Part shown: positions 28,301-40,300 of the stretch, one piece after another
Position numbering within the stretch: position 1 is the first letter of the stretch
Layout: each line of letters opens with the position of its first letter
Assembly: GCA_020002185.1 (NCBI GenBank)
Contig: CM034534.1
Location: forward strand, 36,517,672-36,581,671
Direction of reading: 5' to 3'
DNA length: 64,000 nucleotides
Source of the DNA: Paraescarpia echinospica
Lineage: Eukaryota; Annelida; Polychaeta; Sabellida; Siboglinidae
Notes under the pieces: generated by a model
Database searches by the model: none
Told to the model about the DNA's origin: nothing
Seen by the model: only the letters and a program-made list of their open reading frames with translations
Translations under genes and position numbers: made by a program

Positions 28301-31300
28301 TAACTGTGTTCTATATTTAATCTCCTCGCTACTTTGGTTGGACTTGGAACAACTGATTTTCCACAACAGTACTCATACTGCCTCCAGATGCTTGAGCAGG
28401 GTGCTTTATAACCTTTCTGGGTTGGCGTAGGCTTAGGTTGCAGGTGGAAAGGGAAATTGAAAATGGAGGGAACGGCCGAATCATGGAGGCTTCTTCCAAT
28501 CTTGTTGGGACGAACCACAAAACAGTTCACTACAAAATTATCATTACAAAAGGAAGCTGTTCGTTGTTGGTGTCCAGTCTTTTCTCCTGATTGCTTCAAC
28601 CCACGCAGCTCGGCATTCTCGCCTTTCTTTTCGTCTGGGAATCTATAGGGGGCAGTATCCATTATCAGTAATTATTAGTCATAATATATTATCCCATTAA
28701 GCCTTTAGATTAATACAAAACGTGTCGACCATGCTAGGACTCTGCACAATAATATTATTAAATAACGTTTTGGTATATACGGTAATTCAACCAACTTAAG
28801 TTATATTTTGTCAATTTGCACATGATTGTAATGTTTTTAAAACTGTTAATTTTCTAAATTAATGACAATGAGGCATGTTTGTGCAGACTATTATCTAAGC
28901 TATATTGTATAATTGAGGATTCTCACATGTGGAAAGAGATGCCAGATCCTGTCTTCTGTCGGTTGGTACAGTTGTAAGCTACACAAGAAATAACCATATC
29001 TGCTGGTTCACAATAACTATTGTAACCAGCAAGCCTACAAATGTTGTCGAGAGTTAAAAACAGAAACGCGTTGCTCACGCCAGTGTGACCCACTCAACTG
29101 TTCACCATTTAGGATCATATAACTGGGATATTGACCTCAGGTTAAACTCATTTCCAGGTCACAACCCTTCCCCAAATGACTAAGCAGGAGGCTACAGCCT
29201 ACCCCATTAATTAATCATCAGTCACTTTGTCAAGGAAGCACTGTGAGTATGACAAATCTCCAGATCACTACCCCCAACCAACCCAAATGCTAAGCTGGTG
29301 GCTGCGCTGGCCTACCCCATTAATTAGTGATGATATATCTTATCTAGGGAGCACTGTAACACATATCCAAGTTAAAATTTCCTATGCCAAACATTTATTA
29401 CATGTTATATACATTGTCAAACAATGCTGTGCTGTACGCCATGCCAGTGGGTGCAACAGTTCCTGCCGTACAGTTGGATGGCAGCCAGCGGTCCACGGCA
29501 GCGTCACTGCAGCGAGCCAGCTTATCGCTCTAGTCTACAGGGGAATGATTAATGATGTAACTCTATGGCTGTCAGTAATAGTTCAGAACCGTGTCAGATA
29601 TTGTTACGAAAAGAACACCACTGACACTGTCAGTAATACTTTGATACTGTGACTATGACGATAGTTGCACCCAAAACATAATTGTCTCTAATAAATTATG
29701 AGGTGTTTTGAAGTGTTCAGTTAACAAGGTAAGGTAGATGTTCATAACCAGCATTGATGGAAATCAAACGTGAAGAAGCGTAACTGTAATGTATCCACAC
29801 TGTAATTCTGATTTTATGTAAATTTCAAAAACTGCATGCTGACTACAAAAACTTGACAAATTATAACAATGCATCACGTCATTGTCTATTTGTGGTGTCA
29901 TTAGGATTAATATTAGTAGCCGGTATACCTATGGCCAGGTTATAGACTACACAGTATAGTAGCTTGACTAGATCAAAGACAGTCATGCCGGGGGACGACA
30001 AAACCTTTACGTTACGCTAGTCATCGACATCGTCTAGACTCTAGTCTACTCAACTCTAGTATATAAGCCTATCCCTGTATTATAGGCTGTAAATGATAGA
30101 CTAAACTCAATAAATACACTAACTTAGTCTTAGTGCAGTCAGTTGGCCTAACACTACAAGTACAACACTCACTACTCTGTCACTAGTACTAGTCTAACGA
30201 CGTAGTCAGTACCTGCAATTATCCTGGTCACCAGTGACCATGGCATATGTGGTGATATGAAATAGGAAAATTAATTTTGCGTATCCGGCAATATGTAAAG
30301 CCGACCCCTTCTTTAAACTTGACAATACGGGCTATGTCTGCGTGCATGCTGTTATAAACGTTTGCAGTACACGTTTCTTCTTGGCTGGTAGTGGTGCCGT
30401 TTCGATCCCCGGCATCATTTCGTGCTGCGTGAGTCGTGACTTTGTTTTGTTTGAGCGCCATGAGTGCAGAAATGCGAATTTGTCGTAACGCTGTTTCCTA
30501 TTGGTCAGATTACGACCAGAGGCAGCAAATGAAAAACCATATCACAACAAGCAGCGAATATATGCTGCCACCTGTTGATTAAATTGAAGCTAAATTTGAG
30601 GAGTACGGAATTGATTGACGCTCATTGTGACAACAAAAGAATCCGTAATATTTTCATCCCTTGCCGTAATACCGTAATTTTAGGTGTATTTCCGGAATGA
30701 TTCCGGACAATCCGGAATGGTAGGCAAGGTCTGTACTGGTATATAGTCAGGAATCTGAGCTTGGAGGCACAACATAAGAGAATCATTAGGCAAAATCATG
30801 AACTATGACATGCAAGAATCATCATTTGAACAAGGAAAAAATATTAAATTAACAAATTAAAATGATTAAAAAATTTTAATTAGGAAATTTGTTCACAGGA
30901 TCTGATTTTCCCTCAGTTTCCATGCATTAGAACAAAAACAAAACTGCCTACACCACTGCATATGCAGCCTAATTCTTTACAGTTCAGACAAGCCATGAAC
31001 ATATACCCACAGATGGTAACAGGATGTTGTAATATTTACCTAGGCGGTTTGGCCTAGCTGAAGAGACTGCCTATGTCAATATTACAATGGCCTGTTATCG
31101 TCTATGACTATGCTCGAACTCGAAGCCCATTTTGCACGTCAAAGCTGATTCTGCACCCCTTTGATAGAGGCAGTGATTTAGTTCATCAATCTGATGCAGA
31201 ATTGCACAAACGACAAGCTATCTACATTACTGATTGTTCCTTAAAAAAAGAAACAATTAAATATAGCAAATTGTGTAGTGTATTATTATTGTTAACTGTA

Positions 31301-34300
31301 GGTTTGTTTCACTCACAACAGTACCAACTAGTGAACAAAATTTTAACTTGTCCGAGTGGTTGTCAAGGGGAATCGAAGCTTCAGAAAAAACGTAAAAAAG
31401 ACTGTCTTATTTTTATGTTCCTGCTGTTTTGTTGCATGTACATCTGAGTGACTTATGTTCAAAGACGCAATTTTATTTAATCTGCAAATTTTTTAATTAC
31501 TAAATTATATTTGCAACTATTTTCTGGTCCATTATCATTATTATTATTATTCATGAATATTAAAAGTAGACAAGTTACATGATGCATACCAATATTGTAG
31601 TGATGCTGATATGAACGCTTTTACCAATAACAAATAATTATTACGATGATAGGAATGAGACAATTGTTTTCCTTGCTATTTGTTATAATGTTGCAAAAAC
31701 TGTTTATGTGTAATATGGTATATAACTTTGCATTACAAATTTTGCATCAGTTTGTCATTGAAGATGCCACTCAACCATCTGGAACACGACCAATGCAAAG
31801 CCAGGAAATGTTGTCACAAAAGTCATAATAAACTATATAATCTGATATTATTTGGTTCAACCTCTATTTAATATTAACAAAGTTCTGTATTTTACAAACG
31901 AAGATAATATTCAATTGATCACCAGCAAACAAACGCATATTTTTCACAAATTTTGTATTACCATTTCAATGATGTTAAAAGTTATAATGGTGCCCGAATG
32001 ACATTTACCAGGCGGTATATAATTTACAGATTTAGTTACGTTGTAACGTTGCTGCCGCACGCAGACCACTGTAGTTGGCGGAAGCCGACATGTCAACGGT
32101 GGTTGGCACCCCGGCCGCGCGTCATGCATAATTCGGCTTCAAGAACTCGCAATTTATGGTTAAAATAAATGTTACATAGATACAACAACACTTCTGAAAT
32201 GTCATTAACATTCCGTTTATCAACCACCACCATAGATTTACTGGAGAGCCTGTTACAAATCTTGAAAATTGTCACCGATCTGGATCGACTAACGTTCGAT
32301 GACTTTTCTTGGGAAGACTGCCGAGTCAGCGTGGGTTAGGCGTAATTATGGTTAAAACTATATAATTATTAAAATAACAGGTAGCGATATAAAGTCTACT
32401 ATTTCCAAAGTTCGTCAAATATGATCCGTGAGTGGAAGCAAGTTGTATGTCGGCCAAACTGAACGATTTATGATTTTGTGAAATACAGCCTCGACCAACG
32501 ATGGCTGATGCAGTCTGTCCAATGCGCATGACAGAGCTAGATCGGTGCGCTAAGCAGATGACTGTGTTAACGCAGGCACTAAACTCAGTCGAACACTGAC
32601 GTACAACATACTGGCAGCGGAATGACCAGATGCCGACACACTAACAAAACTAAAACGTGCGCGATTGCTAGCAAACTTCATCTACGTTTGAATTTCCTCA
32701 AATAAAAAGTTTACAATGTTGCACACGTCATTATTTACTGTAAATTTTCACTTGTTCACCAAATAGCAATGTAGAGTAATTTTACTTGTCCGGGCCAAAA
32801 CTTACTTGTCCCGGACAAACGGTCAAGTGCTATTTCGAATGCTGTATATCATATAATCAAACATGCAGATAGGCCACAGATTGGCCAAAAAGTTGTTGAA
32901 TATTCTTCAGACTTCACGTCATCTGTCACTGGTTGGTCAGCAGGCATTGATTCTGATTGAATAGCTCTCAAACTCGCCACAGTATAGTTTCTCTTTTTAT
33001 ACAAAGTAACTTTATTCATATAAAATACCATGTAATAACAACCATTTCTCCAATTGTAAATATTAAAAAAACAACACTGGAAAAATTAATCAATGGTAGC
33101 GCTGCATGTACACGCCGGTAACCAGCACAGCGCCAAAGCGAAGGCGGTATCCATACTTTGCGCAAACTACATCTACAACGCCTGGTTGTTTTAGTGCTCA
33201 AATGGTGACTCATAGATTGATTTACACGAGAAATACAAGAAACGTTTCTCGATGTCAGCGTTATGCCATAATAAAGTAAACCCATACAGGTAGCAATGGA
33301 GATGAATGATCGTGTGACAGTCCGTTGCCACGAGGAAGGGTGAAAATAAAATGACCAGCACCCGGATGTCCGACTTCTAGAACACGCCTGTCGTATTTAT
33401 TCATATTCGCTTGGGGGCGTACCCAGAGCCTGACTTGGTTTCAGGAAGCTTGCGAACAAAGGTCAAACCCGCCAAAGGAACTTGAAATGTGGACGTTTAA
33501 TGAAGATACCATTTACTCAGAATAATTTTACAATGCACAGCAAGCATTACAAACTCCTGACGTACAAACTATAAATGAATTGAGAACCTTTGTATGACTT
33601 TTCGTGCAATACATAAGAAGATGGATACGGTTTCAAGAAGCGGGAACCAATCTTTCATACGACAATCCAAATTTAAATCGATTCATGAAACAGAATATCC
33701 AAGCTAAAGTGCACTGTGGATAAACCGAACCTCCAGGGTCCCATGGTAATACTTCTAGTTATCAGAAGTTCCATTTATAAGGGCCTATACATTTTAGTGA
33801 GGCGCAGTGGCCGAGTGGTCAGAGTGCCGAACTCTCGACTGGAGGGACCAGGGTTCGCATCCCAGCACTGGCTGGGTGGTGGTTCGCAATTTCGTTCATC
33901 ACCCCCATTTCCAACCCGCACTGGTCAGTGTGGAAGGGTAGGCCAACAACACCAGCATGCAAAGTACAATGAAGCCAAGGTCCCTAGTCCCCAGTAGCAG
34001 CGAAAGAGTCTACGACCAAGGAGGCGGCTCGGGTCAACTAGGGCTAGGTGCAGGGGGTGCTAAGAATCTCTGGGTCAGGAAGAGCCGCCGAGAGAAGGTA
34101 AGTAGACTGAAGATAGCAACATATAACTAAGAACACTACTAAGAGATGAACAGATACAAGACTGGAGGAAGAACTTGGGGACACCAGGTTGTCATGGGAT
34201 GTGAGAAGTCAGAAGAAGAGAGGAATGCTTCACTACCTTACAAAGCGGCCTTCAACTATACCATTCCACGACGAACAATGGCCAAGCAGGAGTACGCTTT

Positions 34301-37300
34301 TCCTAAACAAGAAATGGAAAGACAATATAGTGAGGGTTAACAGCATCAGCCCCAGAGTAGCAGAACTTGTCCTATGCATAACAAAGTGCTACAAATTGAA
34401 GATAGTACAAGTATATGCACCAACAATATCATACTCAGAAGAAGTCACAAATTCTACAATGACGTGGATGAGACCATAGAAAAGCCAACCCACTACACGA
34501 TAGTGATGGGAGACTTTAATACGCAAGTAGGGTAACGAACAAACATTTTGGAAATGGTAACAGGCAAATTTGGCCTAGGTGTGAGAAATGAAAGGTGACA
34601 CCTTGGTAGAATGGGCAACATCAAGAAAGTACAAAATCATGAATACCATGTTCCAGAAGAAGGGAGGGAGGAGATGGACATGGAAAAGCCCAAATGGAGA
34701 AACAAAGAACGAAATTGACTACATCCTGACAAACAGACCAGACATGGTCACTGACATAACTGTCATCAATCAAGTCAACATCGGAAGTGACCACAGAATG
34801 GTAATGAGCAACATCAAACTGGACATCAAGCCTGAAAGGAAGAAGTTGATAAACAAGAGACCACCAAGTGTAGAGACCACACAAATCGGAAGAAAAAAGA
34901 TTGAATTCCAACTCGAACTGCAAAATCGATTCAAGACACTACAGGAACTAGACAACATCGACACCATGAGCGAATTGAGATGATCCAACTATGTGCAACA
35001 AATGTAGCCAAAGCAATCAACAGGCATGTAGTGACAAGAATAGCATCACCGACACGAGCACTAATGAAGAAACGACAAGAAATCGTGGATAACGGCGACC
35101 ATAAAAACAAACAGAATACGTAGAAATACGCAAGACTATCAAAAAGAATGTGAACGAGGACATCAGGAAGTACAAACAAGAGATCATACGAGAAATGATT
35201 ATGTCATCAAAGAGCCTGAAGAAAGCAAGAAAAACACAGGCACTAGGATAATAATAATAATAATAAGATAACTTCTATTGCACGTAAATCCTTGGAAACC
35301 AAGCTCAGAGGCACATCAAAACAAAAGGATTGGTCAATCTCAAAATCCATAAGTAGTTTTCCAGTTGTCAACAGATGGGTCAAGGCGCTAGGGAGCTACA
35401 GTGGATAAGCAAGGTTGTACAGATACGTTTTTAAATGACGATGGAATTTTGTAATATTTTCAACTGATCTAACACTAAGAGGGAGCATGTAATGGTACAG
35501 ATCTTAAATATTATATACGATATCGTACAGGAAGCCAATGCAAAGACTTCAAAAGTGGTACAGAGTGAGAAAAACGAGGAGATCTTGTAACTACTCTTGC
35601 TAGACAATTTTGGACACGCTGAAGTTTTGTGATATCCTTGCTAGCGATATTATAAAGGAGGGAATTGCAATAGTCAAGTCTGCTGCTAACAAGCGCTGTT
35701 GCAATAGTCTTAGCAACAGAAAATGACATATACCGGCGATTACGGCGAAGATCACGAATATGATAAAAACAGCAGCGACATGTTTGAGATATGTGTTGTC
35801 GGAAATTGAAATATCAAAGATCACTCCTAGATTCCGCACCAAGGTTGCTGGCGTGATATACTGATTCAAAATACGCGTAGGGAAAAAAACCATCCAGTTT
35901 ACTACGCTGCATTGGAGTACCAATAATGATCAATTCAGTTTTATTTGCATTTAATTTCAACTTGCTGTCAGTCATCCAGTGAAAGATATCTTGAAGGCAA
36001 TCACTAAGTTGGTTAAGGGAGCGATTTGTATCCGGGGTAGCCAATGAAATGTAGATCTGAGTATCATCAGCATAACGATGATGATCCAAGTTATGTCTTT
36101 GTATAACAGAGATTAGTGGTGTGGTGTAAAGAGTAAAAAGCAAAGGCCCAAGAACAAAACCCTGGGGAACACCAAATAAAGCCGGCAGTGCAGCTGAAAA
36201 GCAGTTCCCAATCTTTATAATGTTGTATCTATCAGTTAGCTATGAAGAAAACCAGCTTAGAGCTATGCCAGATATGCCGTACCACTTTAATAGGCATTCA
36301 ATGAGAATGCTGTGATCAATCGTGTCAAACGCGGCAGAGAGATCTAGTAAGGTAAGTGCAGTCACTTTACCATTATTAATGTTCAAGTTAATGTCATTAT
36401 GAACCTTTAAGAGGGCAGTCTCTGTTGAATAAAACTGCCTATATGCTGATTGTGACATATTAGTTCAGACATTTGTGCTAATGTGAGACCTTGCTACAAC
36501 CTTTTCTAGTATTTTGGAAATGGAGCTGAGATTAGAAATAGGTCTATAACTGTTTAGGTCTTGTTTAGGCACAGATAACTTCTTAAGAAGTGGTGTGACA
36601 TGGGGTATTTGAAATCATCAGGAAAACAGCCAGAGCAAAGTGATGCATTTATAATACTTGTTATAGGTCCAATTAGTGTATCAAGACATACTTTTAGGAG
36701 TATTGTTGGAAATGGATCAAGTGCACAAGATTTATTTGGGGAGGACATAATTATTTTCCTAACTTCATCAACTGTTGCAGGTTCAAATGATACAAGTTGA
36801 GAATTTACTTGTGGAAAGTCCACACTGACATTACTTATATTATGACGTGGGAAAGCAGAACGAATAATACTGATTTTATTCTTAAAGTGACTAGAGAACG
36901 AATCATATAGACTTAATTGACACATGATCAGGTAGCGATGGAGTAGGCTGTGTAGAATGTTATTGATGCAGTTCCATAACTGACGAGGATTTTCAGACTT
37001 ATTTATGACCATATTTGTAAAATAATCTGATTTAACTTTAGCCATTTGTCTTTTATAGAGGTGACATTGCTTAGAATAGCGCGATCTATCTAATGGCGAG
37101 CGTGATTTGCACCATACATGCTCTAAATAACGACGACGCCTTTTAGATAGTATAATTTCGGACGTCATCCATGGAGCTCTAGACTGATTACACTTCTAGA
37201 CAAGCAGAGTAGAGTAATAGAAGACCAAGATATGATCATGGAACGAATAGTGGAATTTTACACCGAGCTATACAACAGTGAACAGAATACCATAATTAAC

Positions 37301-40300
37301 ACCGACCTGTACGAGGTACCAGAGATAACACCATGGGAGATGGAAACATCACTAAGAGATATAAAGAATGGGAAGACAGCAGGCAGCGATCATGTTAACA
37401 CAGAAACATTAAAAGCAGGAGAATATATACCATCTCGAAGACTAGCTAAGCTGTATACTAAATGATTATCAGAAAGACGAATACCCACAGCATGGAAGAA
37501 TGCAAAGATGGTGATAATCTTCAAGAAGGGAAATAAGAAAGACTTAAAGAACTACCGATATGTCTGTTATCAAACATCTACAAATTACTCACAAAGATAC
37601 TAACGAATAGACTAGAGAAGACACTGGACTAAAACCAACCACGAGAGCAAGCAGGATTCAGAAGCAGGTACTCAACGACAGGTCAACAACATACACATCG
37701 TAAACCAACTGAAAGAGAAGTGCTGAGAATATAATTTCCGTGCTCTGCATCGCTTTCGTCGACTACGAGAAGGCTTTCGACTCGGTGGAAACTCAAGCAA
37801 TACCGACTTCCCTTCAAGAACAGGAGATAGAAGACGTGTACATCAAACTCCTGAAAGACACCTGCACTAACAGCTCGGTGACAGTCCACGTATAGTCCAG
37901 TAGAAATCAGCACATTTTTTACCAAACTCGGACATTTTGGTTAAAAAGCCAATTTTTGTTTAAAAAAAAAAAAAAAAATCAACCCTGGGAAACCTCTATT
38001 TTTTTCATTAACTATATATGTACCCTGTCAGTCATTTTTTGTAACATTTTCTTTTTATTGGCTGTCCATACATAAATGCAAATGAGTTTTGGCACACTGA
38101 CTTCCACTGGCCAGCAAGGTAACGGTTAGGATACTTAATTGTGGTGATTTGTATTTTATGTATCCATTAACTCGCTAATATAAGAAATCAAGTGTTTGCC
38201 ACAAGATTAGATCTTACAATTGTGTATCGAAAGCCAATGTTCTAAAATCCAAATACGAGCGATAATATCACATATATATATATTAATTTAACAAAAATCC
38301 ATAGTACTTAATAGAACAACCATTTTCGTAAACCCCCTCAAGACATTTTACACAGTGGATCTATATTCTAAATAAATAACAGCTATCGTATTAATTACTT
38401 GCTTACAGATTGTTAGAAAAGTTATAATAAATTTCTGTACTGATTATTCTGGATTATTATGCATTTATATGCTTGAGCGATTTGAAAATGTGTGGTATGG
38501 AAAGCCAAACATGACATTGTTCATAATTTTGTAGCTAAGGCGTAACGGTAGATCTTGGTTGATTTATTAGTGAAAAATTCATAGTTAGTAAGATAGTATG
38601 TTAAATCCGAAATCTCTGTTTTAGTAATTATATAAAGTAAAGTTAGCAACTGTTGTTGAACATATTACCCATAATAATAGTACACAGTCACATTATGAAG
38701 ATTGCCTAGAAAATAGTCATACATCTTTTTCAGGAATGGGTCACTGATATGGAGCAACGTGTCATTTGTTAAGGTGGTGGTGGCTTAATGGTTAAACTTA
38801 AAAAGAAAGGGATATATTCTTTGGTGGCAGTGTCAAAACTACGAGGTGATGGGTTGGCTGAATAATTCAATAATGCAGGTGATCATTATGTCCTTAAAAA
38901 TGTGGAAAAGACTTACAATGTCTAAAAAATTTGACTAAATCTTCTCAGGCAACAAACCAGGTTGTTGCATCTGAATGTATGCCAACTCATACGAACTCGA
39001 GAGGTTACGATTATCAAACTCACTGTCGCATCAAATAGGACAACATCGATCTGGCCAAATTCCTGACATTTCTGCGAAGTCACAACCCATTTTCCACCGA
39101 CAATGACGAGCATCTGCAAAATCTTGCTACTGGAGTCATAGCTGATGAGAAAGTCAATGTACACCAAGCTGTGGATATTGGAATGAAAATCCACCAGGAA
39201 ATCACAGATCAGAAGTACGGAGACATCGTTCTCAGGAAGTCAGATGGAGTGAAAACCTTTGCAGATATGAGGAAAACTATCAAACTGAAAGACAGAGCTG
39301 CACCAGAGACTATTGGCCAAGGCATATACTTCTGGACCACCAGATCGCAGTGTCTTCTCACATGAGCTATCAGCCGTAGCCCCAGCTTTATTCCAGACAA
39401 CGGCACAATGCGAAGGCCAGTGAAGTCTAAATTAGTTTCGTAAATCGCTACTCTCGATCCCCATGTTGTCTGCAATGATGGAATTGACGACAAAGCCACA
39501 GTTGTGGATGGATGTGCCATTCTGCATCAGATACCCTGGCCAAAAAGACAGGTACCTGGGTACCTTTCATGAAGTGTGTTCATCTCATGTGATGCATGTT
39601 CTCCACTTGGCAGCACACGATAGGGCCTGGTTCATAGTGTTCGATAGCTATGAAGTGCTCACCACCAAGGAACCCGATCAGAAGCGACATAAATTGGGCA
39701 AGATCCTTTCCACTGATGTGTTGGTTGGATGTAACACACCAGTGCTTTCAGACAAAAGTAGTTTTCTTTTAAACAAGCACAACAAACAGCAACTCATTAA
39801 TCTCCTCTCTACTTACCAGCTGAAAGAAGGTATCGAGGTGCGTCACGCTGGCGAGGAATGATATGCGGATACCACAATTGCGAAGTGTACCCCAAAAGTT
39901 GCAGAATCCCACGAGAACGTATGTATCTGTTGTGATGATACAGATCTGCTTGTAATCCTGCTTTACCATGCGCCTGAGAAGTCCTCTATTTACATGCAAA
40001 CCAAACAAAGACTAATCAGTATCCGCACTGGTCAACATGCTCTCGGAAAGGAGATGTGTAAGTGCTTGCCATTTGCACACGCTATGTCTGGCTGTGACAC
40101 AACGTCAGCTATTTATGGCATTGGCCAAATCAAACACATGAAAGTTCTAGCATCTTCAACAGAGCTGAGAACATCCGTTGCCATATTCGGCAGTAACACT
40201 GCATCGAGCGCCGACATTATAACAGCTGGGGAGCGGTATATGGTTTCGCTTTACACCAAAAGCAACTGAAATGTAAGTCTCGACGACCTACGATACATGC

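Noticed and set aside
31073..31447. 124-codon open frame in intron 2
   Set aside because: No recognisable motif, AT-rich composition, and no splice or promoter context. Probably chance.
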